This document shows, piece by piece, positions 46,816 to 58,034 of a DNA stretch of 64,000 bases. The DNA lies in NCBI GenBank assembly GCA_036873135.1, contig JAPTYO010000003.1, positions 31,128,763 through 31,192,762 on the forward strand, written 5' to 3'. The number at the start of each line of letters is the position of its first letter. Position 1 is the stretch's first letter. The notes under the pieces are model-generated. The model saw only the letters and a program-made list of their open reading frames with translations, did no database searches and had not been told where the DNA came from. The stretch is from Clarkia xantiana subsp. parviflora. Lineage: Eukaryota; Streptophyta; Magnoliopsida; Myrtales; Onagraceae. Made by a program: the position numbers and the translations under genes.

Positions 46816-48686
46816 AAACAATGGCTTGACCTTTGTTTAACTCTATTATAAGATAGGGAATATGCGTGATTCGGGCCGTTCGCTCACCTTGAGTTTTGAC
46901 CTACCGAGGAAGGAAGCGCGCGGCTCCGACGAATTCCTTGCCCTAGTTTTTGAGGTGGTCACGCTTGGTAACTGCATGAAGGGTTAGTAGCACAATAGAC
47001 TACGGATGAAATGAGACACATGATTGTTTGGAGAATTAAGGTGCGAGCACGTATGAAATTTTCCGAGCTCGTACGATGAGCTAACAAATATTGAACGTTC
47101 ATGATACGACTAAGTGCATCAAAGTGATAATAAATCATGCAAGTCTTGAAAAAATGTCTTTCGCGTAGTGCAATAGTTTTTGGGAGCCCGTCGTCCGAGA
47201 CGGTCGTCTTGACGGCGAGGTGACGGTTTTGAGTGAATGAAATAGGGCCGAGTTTTGGAAAATTATATGCAACGGCCCTAACACGCAAAAATCATGATCT
47301 CCACGTTTTTAAAAGGTTGAGGGTATTTGAAATGACTTAGTTAAAATTATCCAAGTCCTTTGATAGTTAAAAACCCAAGCCATCAACAACTTCAAAAAAT
47401 GGATGGTAGATAGGGATATGCCTCCTTGATGTATGGTACTTACCATGTTGTGTAGTTCCTTCTCTTCCATGATAGTTTATAAAACTATCAACTTTTGAAT
47501 TGGCTATGGTGATAGTTTTGGAGGAGCTAAGGTAGGGATTTTAGGAACTCACTCTAGGAAGCAAGGGGGACCACATTCCGGCCAACCACCACCAGGGGGA
47601 CCTCCGGCGACACCAGGGCGGCGCAGCGGCGGCGAGGCGGCGGCTGCAGGCGGCGGGTCCGGCGGCTGTGGCGGGGGCGGCTGCACCTTGTGTGGCTCGA
47701 TTTTGAGCCCGATTCGATCCGATTTCGAGTCCTTTTCGTCGAGCATCGATTGGTAACGTCCACCACTCCCTTTTCTTGAAGTTAATTGAGCATATAGGGC
47801 TGCACATTTGAACTCCAATAAGGTGCCTTGTAGGTGTTTGATAAAATGCATGAGTGAAGTTTTTGCTTGATTTTCAAAATTTGCCTTTGGCTAAGCTTTA
47901 GATGTAAATAGATAGAGTTAGGGATAGGAAACTCCCTTTGTGAAGTGGCCCCCAGGTTTCGATCAACCGATGGGAAATCGCGGGTGTTCGAAATCGGAGT
48001 TTTTCGAGCGGAATGCTTGACCCCTTGTTTCTTGATATGGATAACTTGAAATGATGTTTCCCATTGTGATAGAGCCCCCCTTCATTGTTTGTGAGTGGAT
48101 TGCCATGCCCCCGGAGCTTAGGTGAATGCTTGGTAGTTTGCCTTCGTTAGTGGCTTAGTTGACCCGAATGTTTTTCGGGTTGTTCGGGGAGGGGTAAATC
48201 CCTCTATGGCGTGTAAGGGGCTTGTTTGAGTGCATTTGAGCTGCTCGTATGTGCCCCCGGCGCCTTGTATCATTCCAAGGATGAATTTTGATTATGAGGT
48301 AGTTGGATGGCATTTTGGTAATTATGACCAACTTTGTATGCCTTTGATTCCTTTAGCTTTTGAACTTGCCGCTTTGTAGAGCGCTTGAATACCTGTGACA
48401 CATTGCACAAATGTATGAAAATTTGATTAGTAGGTGGCCTAGGCCTTTGATGAGCGTAAGGATTTTTGACTCCCGAGCGGGAGGGTCCCTAGCTGTTTGC
48501 AGGCGGACAGTCGGTCCGTTGGGTTGAATGTCCTTGTAAAGGATTTCGATGAGTGTGGTTGATGTGTCGCTTTGGTTTTTGATCGAGTTGGTGTATGTTT
48601 TTTGCAGGGCTTGGTAGACGAGCTTGCAGGCGTCCGATTCTGATACTTAGGATATTCTCAGAAATTGTCACTCTCGAACTGCTGAC
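46816..48686. other. Non-coding stretch between 3' LTR and antisense gene
   Basis: No long reading frame has family resemblance. A very GC-rich segment at 47560-47690 is made of GGCGGCGGC-like triplets. The region would have to hold the promoter of the antisense gene that starts at 48687, but no clear TATA box was identified. Confidence 0.5.
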
Positions 48687-51129
48687 ATGAGTGAGTCTCC
48701 CGATTCCCTTCTTTGCACATATTACTTTTCTTGTGATGGTTTGGCGATAAGCGAGGACACTCCCCTTTTACTTCGACTCGATTTTCCCGGGACAGGTGTC
48801 AGCCACGAAGCCATCGCGATGACTCAGACCTATCCTCCTAACCGCATCACGACAGAGGAGTTTGTGGAGAGTGTGGATAAGTCAGGGGTCTGTCCTATTT
48901 CTGAAGCATATTTCCCCTTTGACGTATGCAAAGAAGTCGAGGTTGGCTCAGTTACTGTCCCTCCTGCGGACTTAGATGTAGTGTACACTGGGCAGATAGA
49001 GGAGGGTTTGCGTTTCCCTTACTGCAAGGATCTTGTCCGCTTGTGTCGTTATTTCCGTATCTCGCCCCTTAACCTCTCCCCTGCTGCTCTTCATGCGTGG
49101 ACCTGTTTTCGCATTCAGTGTCACGAACACTCGTGGGCTTATTCCTTGATTCTCTTCCGGACCTTTTACCGTCTGGAGCGACGAGACAAATCGGGGTTGT
49201 CCACCTTCTGCAGTCGGTGGCCTTGCCTTTCCTCGTTTGATCTTGGGGGCGCCAAGTGGAAGCCGAGCGGGCGGTTTGCCACTCCTTATCCTCGCTCGCA
49301 GGAATGGCAAAATCACTACTTCTTTGTGAGCGACGTCGGGACCAAGTGGGAGACATGTCACGTTTTGGAGCGCGACCCTGTTCCTTCCTTGTCCGAGTAT
49401 ACCCCCCAGGATGAGAAAGCCTTTCGCGAGATCTTTCGCGACAATCAGGCGGGGGTTATAGTCCCTTTGACTCGGGGTTCTGAAGAGGAGTTGCTTGCCG
49501 CAGGCATCATCGTATCTTCTTCCCCGGGTGTCTTGGTATGCTTTCGAATTTTTATAACCCTGTCTTATGTTATCCTGTAGGTTGGTTTCTTAACAAGCAG
49601 CCGGCCTTGCAGACTGATGCTGCGCGAGGGCTCCCTGTTGCTGCTCCAGCCCCTGCTGACAGGTCTCGTCATGGGAGAGGAAAGGGGCCTATGGGTAAAA
49701 TACTTCTTCCTTCTTATCGTACTTGGCTATATTGTGTTTGTGGTTCCAATATTTTCTTTTCCCTGTTTGTAGGTCGCGTGTCTACTGAGAGGGAGCGGGC
49801 GGAGCCCGTTGCTGATTCTTCCCGGCGTCCTTCCACCAAGAGGACCGATGCTGCGGCACGTGCCTCGGGCGATCCCAAGCGCTCAAGAGTTGAGGGGACG
49901 TCTGTTTTGCCTTCTCGCGATAAGAGGAAGCAAGTTGGTGAGCGCGTCCCTTCTGCCCCCGGGCCGAGGCATGGGACGGCGGACGAGGTCCTTCCTGGTT
50001 CACGTATGTCTTCGCGTGACAAGCGGAAACATGTTGGTGAACGCGTCCCTCCTGTTGCTGAGCCGGTGCATGTGATGGAAGAGGAGATTCTCCCTGTATC
50101 TGGTTTGTGAAATCTCTTTTTATGTACTTAGCATACTTTGCTTGTATGATTGCTTATGTTTGTGCTTCGCAGGTATCCCACCACTTCCTTCGCTTCGTCG
50201 AAGTGATCTTGTTCGTCGTTTTGAACGTGATGTTACTGATGGTGTGTGGGTGCCTTACTCGGGTACGCGCCTTCGCTTTCCTAAGGATGCTTCCTTGAGC
50301 ATTCCTGAAGTTGGCGTTCGGGTGGTGCAGAGATCTGTTCCTCCTGCTGATCGGAAGGAGTGCCCTCCGAACTCTGCAAGTGCGCGTGCCTTTGTAGAGG
50401 AGAACATTGGTGTCTTTGCTCCGGTGAATGTTTATTCCTTTCGAGGTTGATTCAATCATTGTTGCACGTGTTTTGATGATTATACTATTTTTGACGCAGG
50501 TTAATGCTGATATTGCGAACTTATCATCTTTTGTCATCGAGCTATCCGATGAGAAGGATCAGCTTCTGGAGAGCCATGAGGAGTTGGTTAAAGAGCAAGT
50601 CTCTTTGACTGAGGATGCGCAAGGCCATGCCGGTGAGCTTCTCATACTATCTGAAGCGCTTGCCTCGAGTCAGTCTCGCGTTGCCGAGATCCAAGATCAG
50701 CTGTCTGCTGTGAGAAGTCGGATGGCGCTTCGGGAGGGGGTGCGAACTGTTGAGTTGCAAAGGGCGAGGGAGGACGGCATATCGGAAGGCAAGGCCGGCG
50801 CTTTTAAGCGGTACCCTCAGAGTGAGCCTTTCCTTTCTGCCGTGCAGGCGAGTTTTGGATCTTTGAAGAAGGAGTTTCTGGATGACTTCGTTCCCCTGAT
50901 GCATCGCCTTGCCCCCCATTTTCCATTTGAGAAGTTGGATTCTCCTGGTGTTATTGGTTTGAGTGATTTGGGGGGGGCTTCCACTCTTCAGGTGGAGGAT
51001 ACCATTAGTGCGGATGGTGAGCCGATGTTCAGCTTTGAGCGGGACGCAGATATCTTTGGTGACACTCCTGCCTGTGATCCCTTTGCTACTGATGACTGTG
51101 ATGTTGATGTGCGCCATCTCCTCGACTAG
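48687..51129 (+). CDS. Spliced antisense gene (aORF) of the Tat-type element, Transposase_28-like
   Basis: Five exons, 48687-49535, 49601-49694, 49773-50102, 50173-50423 and 50500-51129, join in frame to 717 residues with GT-AG introns of 65-78 bp. The N-terminal 280 residues resemble the plant 'putative gypsy type transposon' family (Transposase_28), with LSPAALHAWTCFRIQCHEHS and GTKWETCHVLERDP. The middle is Arg/Lys-rich and holds a doubled SRDKRKxVGERVP unit. The last 210 residues begin with a likely coiled coil (about residues 508-600) and end in an acidic tail. Antisense frames in this position are known in Tat elements; their function is unknown. Exon 2 could also start at 49581 or 49613. 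The frame is open throughout, which suggests recent constraint. Confidence 0.75.
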
Positions 51130-51343
51130 GTCCATATGAACTCTTTGTATGTTTGTTTTGTTCCTTTGCACGCGTAGTGATTTGGTGAAGGACTTGTTTA
51201 GAGCCTGCCTGTCGTTTTGATGTTCGAACTTGCTATCGTAGACCTGTTCGGTTTTATATATATATATGCTTGACATGAATGCATTAGATAGATGTGATAT
51301 CTGAATATCTCCTTGTTGTCTTAATTATAACATAGGGTAGTAG

Positions 51344-51838
51344 AGTGCGGGTAGGTTAGTACGTCCGACCCTTGCATTTGTTCGTGAGGGAGGATTCCTA
51401 ATGATCCTCTCATCCCCCTTGTTTGGCAAGGATGTGAATAGATTAGTGCGTTCACATCCTTGTATGCTAGCGAAGTGTGGATAGATTAGTTCGTCCGACA
51501 CTTGCATTTGTTTGCGAGGGAGGATTCCCAATGATCCACTTATTCCCCGACTTTTGCAAGGATGTGAATAGATTAGTACGTTCACATCCTTGTATGATGG
51601 CGAAGTGTGGATAGGTTAGTACGTCCGACACTTGCATTTGTTTGCGAGGGAGGATTCCCAATGATCCGCTTATTCCCCGACTTTTGCAAGGATGTGAATA
51701 GATTAGTGCGTTCACATCCTTGTATGATGGCGAAGTGTGGATAGGTTAATATGTCCGACACTTGCATTTGTTTGCGAGGTAGGATTCTCAATGATCTGCT
51801 TTTCCCCCGACTTTTGCAATGGTGAAGATGCTTCGATT
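51344..51838. repeat. Tandem array, 130-bp unit, four copies
   Basis: Units start at 51344, 51474, 51604 and 51734 (the last partial). Each contains CCGACACTTGCATTTGTT, GAGGGAGGATTCCCAATGAT and GTTCACATCCTTGTATG, with small changes. Position between pol and the antisense gene matches the variable 3' region of Tat elements, a known source of satellite DNA. Long frames here arise from the repeat period. Confidence 0.9.
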
Positions 51839-52087
51839 CCTTGTATGCGTCGGGCGTCCTTTGTTTTGGTGTGAAGTGATGAGCCTTGTATATGTTGGCT
51901 TGTTGTTACTGTTGTTGTTTTGATGCCTTAGTTGCAAGCTTAGGCGATGTATGTGAGTTAATAGTGTGCCTACAAGAGATATGAAGTTTGTTAGACACAG
52001 TTTCATTTGATGCGTAAGTATGGAGTTACATATCTCCTTCTTTTGAAGTACTGAATACTAAAGAGCTTGATACGACAGCTTTTAGTT
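51839..52087. other. Spacer downstream of pol
   Basis: Non-coding; nothing recognised. Confidence 0.4.
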
Positions 52088-55000
52088 TTATGGGTGGAAC
52101 TTCTTCAGGTGTCCCCCACTGAAAGTGTTGGGCAATTCGTTCCCGTCCCCATCTTGGATGCGGTAAGCGTTAATGTATGGAACCGCAACTATTTTGTAAG
52201 GGCCTTCCCATTTGGGGGACATCTTGTTGATCTGGTCCAAGTGTGAGAATTCGTTTCTTCTCCAAACCATTTCTCCCACGTGAAATTGTCGCGCCTTGAC
52301 CTTTCTGTTGTAGTATCTGGATGTGGCTAAGCGCATCTTTGCTTGAACTTGTTCTGATTTCCATCTCTGTTCGTCTGCTAATTGAAGGTCAAGGCGTCTT
52401 TCTTTCTCATTGGCTTGGGGGTCGAAATGCGTCGTTCTGTATGAAGAGACGGCGATTTCGACAGGTGCTACTGCCTCGGTTCCGTAGACCAGGCTAAAGG
52501 GTGTTTCACCTGTTGATTCTTTGGGAGTTGTGCGCACAGCCCATAAAACACTGCTTAGCTGGTCAACCCAACCTCCTTTTAGAGCATGAACTCTCTTTTT
52601 TAGTCCATCCAGAACTATCTTGTTTGCTGATTCAACCTGGCCGTTTGTCTGTGCGTGGTGCACTGATGCGAAACGGTGGTCTATCTTGAGGCGCTTGCAG
52701 AAATTTTGCATATTTCCACTTCTGAATTGGGCACCATTGTCGCTAATGAGTATCTTCGGGACACCGTAGCGAGCCACTATGTAGTTTCTGATGAAGTCCA
52801 TGATTTGTGTGTCTGTGATGCGTGCTAATGGCTTAGCCTCAATCCATTTTGAGAAATAGTCGATTGCGACGACTATGAATTTTGCTTGGCCCTTTGACTT
52901 CGGGAGTGGGCCGATCAAGTCAATGCCCCATTGTGCGAATGGCCATGCGCTTGCTATTGGGCTTAATTCTGCTGCTGGAGCTATGATGTTTCTTGAATAT
53001 AGTTGGCATGCTTCGCATTCTGCCACCATGCTTGTTGCTTGAGCTCTCATTGTTGGCCAATAGTAGCCTAAGTTCAATGCTTTGCGGATCAACGCGCGAG
53101 CTCCCTCGTGCGAGGCAGCTATTCCTCCATGGAGTTCTTCTAGAACCGTTGTTCCTTCTGTGCTTGTGATGCACTTTAGGTAGGGTGTAGAATAACCCTT
53201 TCTGTAGAGCTGTCCCTCGATCAAGGCGTAGTTTACGGCTACCCTTTCGATCTTGTTTGCTTGAGTCTTGTCTCGAGGTAGGATCCCTCTGGCGAGGTAT
53301 GCTTGGATTGGTGTTTTCCAAGTTTCCTCTTCGTCAATGGCCATTACTTCCAATTGGTCTGTGACGGATATTATTCTGTTTTCCACAAAGTGTGTCTTTT
53401 TGTCTTGTTCATTGTTTTGGGCATACTTGCTTAGAGCATCGGCCTCCTGATTTTCTTCTCGTGGGACGGAGGTTATGTTGAAAGTTTTGAAACTTTCTAC
53501 CAACTCCTTTGCTTGTGTCAAGTATTTCTGCATGTTTTCGGACTTTGCAGTGTATTCTCCTTTGACCTGGTTGACGACCAGTTGTGAATCACACTTTACT
53601 CGTAAGTGTTCTACTCCAACTCCTTTGGCTATCCTGAGGCCTGTAATCAGGGCCTCATATTCTGCCTCATTGTTTGTCGCTCTGAACGTTAAGTTCAAAG
53701 CGTACTTCAAGGGGTCCGAGCCGTCGGGTGGGATTAGTAGTAATCCTGCCCCCGCGCCTCCGGTGTTGGATGATCCGTCCGTGTACAGTTCCCAAACTTC
53801 TGCGAGTGGGACGTCCGTCTGGACTTCATCCTGTGGCTCGGGCTCGATCCCTGTGAATTCTGCTATGAAGTCTGCCAAGGCCTGCCCTTTGATGGCTGTT
53901 CGCGGAGCGAAATGAATGCGGAATTCACTTAGCTCTACAGACCACTTTGTCAATCTTCCTGACATGTTTGGTTTTGCCAGGATGTGCTTCAGGGGCTGGT
54001 CTGTCAGGACCGTTATTTCATGCGCGTGGAAGTAAGGCCTTAGCTTGCGTGCGGCTATCACGAGCGCGTATAAGTGTTTCTCGATTGGTACGTAATTGAC
54101 CTCATACTTGGCCAGTGTTTTGCTTACGTAATAAACCGGGAGTTGGGCTCCTCCTTTTTCCTTTATTAGCACAGAGCTGACTGCCGTGTTACTGGTTGAT
54201 ATGTAGAGAAAGAGAGGTTCTCCTTGAAGTGGCTTTGCTAACCTTGGGAGCGTCTTCAAGTGTTGTTTGAGTTGTTGGAATGCTTCTTCACAAGCATTTG
54301 TCCATTCGAACTTCTTGTTTTCGCGTAACACTTCGAAGAACGGGAGGGCTCTGTCCCCAATTTTGGCTAGGAATCTGTTCAGGGCTGCGAGGCGCCCGTT
54401 GAGTTGTTGCACTTCTTTGTGCTTTGTTGGAGAGGCCATTTCTTCAATTGCCTTCACCTTCTCAGGGTTTGCTTCGATGCCCCTTTCGCTCACCATGAAT
54501 CCGAGAATTTTGCCTGACCGCACCCCGAAAGCACATTTTGCGGGGTTTAGTCTTATTTGATACTTTCGCATTCTCTCGAAGATTATGCGTAAGTCCTCTG
54601 CGTGATTCTTTCTTTTCTTGGATTTTACGACCATGTCATCCACGTATGCCTCCATTTTGTCGCCAATCAAATCTCCGAAAATGAGATTGACCATCCTTTG
54701 GTATGTTGCCCCCGCATTGATTAGCCCGAAAGGCATAACTTTGTAGTTATAGATTTCGCTGTCAGCGTAGAATGCCGTATGTGGGGCGTCTTGCCAAAAC
54801 ATTGGGATTTGGTTGTATCCTGTGTATGCATCCATAACTGTCATTAGTTCATGACCTGCTGTTGCATCTACCAATTGATCAATTCGTGGAAGCGGGTATG
54901 AATCTTTTGGGCATGCATTGTTGAGGTCTCTGTAGTCGATGCACATTCTTGACTTGCCATTTGGCTTAGGCACGACTACCGGGTTGGCCACCCAAGTTTG

Positions 55001-55990
55001 ATACTTGGATTCTTCAATGAAACCTGCATCAAGCAGTCTGCTAACTTCTTCGCGAATGGCCAGTTTTTTGTCCCCACCTATGGACCTTAGCTTTTGTTTC
55101 ACCACTCGAGCATCTTTGTTGATGTTGAGTTTATGGCAAATGACATCTGGGCTTATTCCTGGCATGTCCTTTGGGGACCATGCGAATAAGTCCTTGTATT
55201 CTGCTAGGAGCGCTGTGATTTCAATCACTTCGTCTTCTGATAATGATGCTCCTATGCGCACCATTCTTTCTGGTTCGTCGATTTTGAATTCGCGGAGTTC
55301 GTCCATCGCAGTAGGCCTCCCGTAGTCATCTCTTGGGTCTTCGTCGATGGTGGGTATTACTGGCATGTTTCCCACTTGGTTTTGTTGCAGCGCGATATTG
55401 TTGCATTCTCTTGCTACTTGTTGGTTTCCTCTAACTTCTCCCACACCTGCAATGGTTGGGAACTTGATTTTCAGGTGGGCCGTTGAAGGCACCATTCTCC
55501 ATTCGTTCATGGTTGCGTATCCGAGAATGCCGTTGTAGGCGTTTAGCTTTTCGACCACTATGAACAGTATGTCGATATTCAGACGTCTTTCTCCTTCGCC
55601 CAAGGTTACTGGAAGGGTGATGGTACCCAGCGGGTAGCTGGCATCTCCCATGAATCCCACTAGAGGTGAGTTCATTGTTTGTATGGCCTTCTTTCTTCCG
55701 AGTGCTAAGACAATGTCTTTTGTTAGCACGTTTGGGGCGGAGCCTCCATCTACGAGAATTCGCATTATCTCCATGTCGTCAATAGTCATTTGAATGACTA
55801 AGGCGTCGTTGTGGGGGAACATTATGTGTTCTCTGTCTTTGGCTGAGAAGCCAATGACGTCCTCCATGATTGTGTCCTCCCCGTCTAGCTCCTGTGGTTT
55901 ATCACTCCTTCCGGCGGCGTACCTCTCTCTCGCGTAAGAGGTTTCGCCCCCTGCACTGAAGCCTCCGTGTATGGTGTATGTGTTATCCAT
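52088..55990 (-). CDS. pol: Tat-type Ty3/gypsy pol polyprotein (protease, RT, dual RNase H, integrase)
   Basis: 1300 residues in one open frame. The N-terminal YTIHGGFSAGGETSYARERY is the phrase found at the gag-protease junction of Tat elements. Protease: LVDGGSAPNVL near 79-89. Reverse transcriptase: about 330-515 with CIDYRDLNNACPKDSYPLP and the active-site YVDD at 449-452. First RNase H region: about 590-700. A second, archaeal-type RNase H at about 733-860 (LYTDGSSNTGGAGAGL) marks the Tat lineage. Integrase: zinc-binding His954, His961, Cys992 and Cys995, then catalytic Asp1024, Asp1084 and Glu1120. All catalytic motifs I checked are present. The enzymes copy element RNA into DNA and insert it. 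The start codon lies only 60 bp from the LTR, so gag and the leader have been lost. Confidence 0.95.
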   Translation of the reverse strand: MDNTYTIHGGFSAGGETSYARERYAAGRSDKPQELDGEDTIMEDVIGFSAKDREHIMFPHNDALVIQMTIDDMEIMRILVDGGSAPNVLTKDIVLALGRKKAIQTMNSPLVGFMGDASYPLGTITLPVTLGEGERRLNIDILFIVVEKLNAYNGILGYATMNEWRMVPSTAHLKIKFPTIAGVGEVRGNQQVARECNNIALQQNQVGNMPVIPTIDEDPRDDYGRPTAMDELREFKIDEPERMVRIGASLSEDEVIEITALLAEYKDLFAWSPKDMPGISPDVICHKLNINKDARVVKQKLRSIGGDKKLAIREEVSRLLDAGFIEESKYQTWVANPVVVPKPNGKSRMCIDYRDLNNACPKDSYPLPRIDQLVDATAGHELMTVMDAYTGYNQIPMFWQDAPHTAFYADSEIYNYKVMPFGLINAGATYQRMVNLIFGDLIGDKMEAYVDDMVVKSKKRKNHAEDLRIIFERMRKYQIRLNPAKCAFGVRSGKILGFMVSERGIEANPEKVKAIEEMASPTKHKEVQQLNGRLAALNRFLAKIGDRALPFFEVLRENKKFEWTNACEEAFQQLKQHLKTLPRLAKPLQGEPLFLYISTSNTAVSSVLIKEKGGAQLPVYYVSKTLAKYEVNYVPIEKHLYALVIAARKLRPYFHAHEITVLTDQPLKHILAKPNMSGRLTKWSVELSEFRIHFAPRTAIKGQALADFIAEFTGIEPEPQDEVQTDVPLAEVWELYTDGSSNTGGAGAGLLLIPPDGSDPLKYALNLTFRATNNEAEYEALITGLRIAKGVGVEHLRVKCDSQLVVNQVKGEYTAKSENMQKYLTQAKELVESFKTFNITSVPREENQEADALSKYAQNNEQDKKTHFVENRIISVTDQLEVMAIDEEETWKTPIQAYLARGILPRDKTQANKIERVAVNYALIEGQLYRKGYSTPYLKCITSTEGTTVLEELHGGIAASHEGARALIRKALNLGYYWPTMRAQATSMVAECEACQLYSRNIIAPAAELSPIASAWPFAQWGIDLIGPLPKSKGQAKFIVVAIDYFSKWIEAKPLARITDTQIMDFIRNYIVARYGVPKILISDNGAQFRSGNMQNFCKRLKIDHRFASVHHAQTNGQVESANKIVLDGLKKRVHALKGGWVDQLSSVLWAVRTTPKESTGETPFSLVYGTEAVAPVEIAVSSYRTTHFDPQANEKERRLDLQLADEQRWKSEQVQAKMRLATSRYYNRKVKARQFHVGEMVWRRNEFSHLDQINKMSPKWEGPYKIVAVPYINAYRIQDGDGNELPNTFSGGHLKKFHP

Positions 55991-56030
55991 CTTGCTTGTT
56001 CGTTTGAGTAACGCAGGCTTTTTGTCCGAA

Positions 56031-56047
56031 GCCCGCAGACGGCGCCA
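56031..56047 (-). promoter_or_regulatory. Primer binding site, tRNA-Asp type
   Basis: On the minus strand TGGCGCCGTCTGCGGGC lies two bases inside the 5' LTR. It matches the TGGCGCCGTTGCCGGGG-type primer sites (tRNA-Asp) of plant Tat and Athila elements, with a few differences. Confidence 0.75.
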
Positions 56048-56049
56048 AG

Positions 56050-56863
56050 TGTTTCGACCGAGTTATTGCGGACTGTCCGCTGGATAACTGGTCGGGGTCT
56101 TCGGGTTATGTGTAAGCTGAATCCGCCTTCTAAGGTCGTGCGCGGGCTTTAGCTCTGTCTTCCAGGAGATGGTAAGCCTCTCTGAATCTCTAACGGGATG
56201 TCCGCCGGCACCTGCAGAAGAGCGTTTACCAAGCAGTCCCCGTGGAGAGGGGGGGGGTGCTTGGCGTGCTCACTCCGACGCTCAACATCAGTGTTTTTCT
56301 AGAGAGAGAAAGAGAGGATTTTTAGAGAGAAGTCAGAGCTTTTCCGAAGTTTGCCCAAAGTGAATTTGGAATCAGTTGAGAATGTTCACCCCCAAGGTGG
56401 CTATTTATAGGCCATCTTGGACCGTAAACCGGTTTTGACCCGGTTCAATGTGAAAATATGAACCGGGATGCGTAGGTAAGCTTCGGGAAAAGGGGCTCTG
56501 ACGTGCGTCTCAGGCGGCTATCATAAACGGGACGAGCGCGCCGCTAAAACAAAGGTCTCGGACACGTAGGAGTTAGTGTAAAAATCGGGTCCCCGTACGT
56601 ATCCGAGAGAAAATGGGGGGTGTGCGCGACACCCCCCGGGGTGGGACTTACCCGGAATTCCGGGTAAGCCTAGGCTTACCCGGACTTCCGGGTAAGCTTT
56701 GGCTTACCCGGAATTTTCCGGGTAAGCCCCCCGGGGCACCGGGCAAGTTCGCGACTTGCCCGGTTTACCCCGGTTAGCTTGAAATCGGGTCTTGCTAAGG
56801 GCCTCGTGCGAATGTGAGGTCCGAATAATTAAAACCGAGCCCGGATCACGCGTATGTCCATCA
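56050..56863 (-). repeat. Right (5') LTR
   Basis: 814 bp, with the same start TGTTTCGACC and end TATGTCCATCA as the left LTR. The palindrome array at 56646-56726 has three units instead of six, which explains almost all of the length difference; elsewhere I see no differences. Confidence 0.93.
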
Positions 56864-56868
56864 GATTT

Positions 56869-57603
56869 TGTGAAGATGAAGTTTGCTTCTAGTCCTTTTC
56901 CTACATCAGAAAACACTGCGAAATACATCAAAAGGCAATAATAAAGGAGAAGAATATAAATATAGATGAGGCGATAATAATCATTATTAATGATTTTTGC
57001 CCAAATAGTTAAAGGCCTCACTTTTATATTTACGTAGAACCACCATATACATATTAATGTGCTGTGGCTAATATTAAACGTGGCGAACTCAATCTGATAC
57101 GTAATGTTCGGACTCTTATGTTTATTTATGAATATATCAGATATTTGAATAATTAGCGCCAGTGAACCAGACCGGACCGGCGATCCGACTGAGTTCGAAC
57201 CAGATATGTGTCTCCAACGGTTCGGTTAGAGCAAAACATGAGGATGTAAGTGAATTTAGTTCGAAAACCCGGTTTACGACTAACCGGCTGGTTCTGAGCG
57301 GACCGCCCGGTTCGCCTTCCGTGACAAAAAAATCAATCGAGATTTATTTTATGTTCTTTTATTGAAGTTTATTGTGTTGGGAACTCACCATATGAATCTA
57401 TGTTGTAATTTATGTGGTTTTATTGAAGTTTATTTGTACTAAAACCTGTCGGACCGGGTCGAACATGCCAAATCGGGAACCGGTGGCCTGCCTAAATCGA
57501 CTTCTGGTCTTCATAATAGTGATCATCACTGATCTTGATTATTCAAATGTCTGATATATATATTCGCAAATAAACATGAGAGTCCGAAAATTACTTATCA
57601 TTA
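56869..57603. other. Intergenic DNA between two retroelements
   Basis: No gene. A stretch at 57155-57320 and 57445-57500 is rich in CCGGTTCG and CGGACCGG motifs, like the bodies of the hAT-type MITEs in the GMC introns, but no ends were identified. Confidence 0.4.
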
Positions 57604-57999
57604 TGATGTGGGAGATCTTGAAGTGTCGGATTTTGGCGTGTGAGTACAGCATTTCATGCGGAAACGGAAATTTGAGCAAGACCCATAGTAAATTATGGGG
57701 TTTAACGTTTTTCGGCCAAATTCCTTCGTTTAAGAGGTCGAAATTGCAGTTTTATGTTTCTTTGGGTTTTTTGTTGTAATTTATCGGTTTTTGTTAGGGC
57801 ATGTTAGCAAGTTTCGGTTTTTGACCTAGGATTAGAGTTTTTCTTTTCAGTATTTAAGCTATGTTAGCCGTAATTTACATTCAGTTGATTGATTAATGAA
57901 AAAAAAAATTGAGGAGTTCATCAAACCCTGCGTCTGATTTTCGATATTCCATGAATTTTCGATTTCTGCGCATCTATCCCCCATCACGCTGCATCATAT

Positions 58000-58012
58000 T
58001 GGTATCAGAGCC
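58000..58012 (+). promoter_or_regulatory. tRNA-Met primer binding site of the compact element
   Basis: TGGTATCAGAGCC follows the left LTR after three bases. The same motif occurs again near 58130-58142, next to a second copy of the LTR end. Confidence 0.8.
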
Positions 58013-58034
58013 AAGTTATTGATCAATCAGAAAA

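Larger units (their letters stand above)
45905..56863 (-). mobile_element. Young Tat-type Ty3/gypsy retrotransposon lacking gag
   Basis: The 10,959-bp element is bounded by LTRs at 45905-46801 (3' LTR) and 56050-56863 (5' LTR) and flanked by the 5-bp repeat GATTT (45900-45904 and 56864-56868). Coding strand is minus. Order from the 5' LTR: tRNA-Asp-type primer site, pol, tandem array, an antisense spliced gene, a non-coding stretch, polypurine tract, 3' LTR. The 1300-codon pol is open throughout, and outside one repeat array the LTRs look identical, so the insertion is recent. There is no gag: only 60 bp separate the LTR and the pol start. Mobility would need gag from another element. Confidence 0.95.

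Noticed and set aside
51325..51791. Overlapping frames of 69-86 codons with a shared YSHPCKSRGI-like peptide
   Set aside because: Generated by the 130-bp tandem repeat; they end or start at unit borders.
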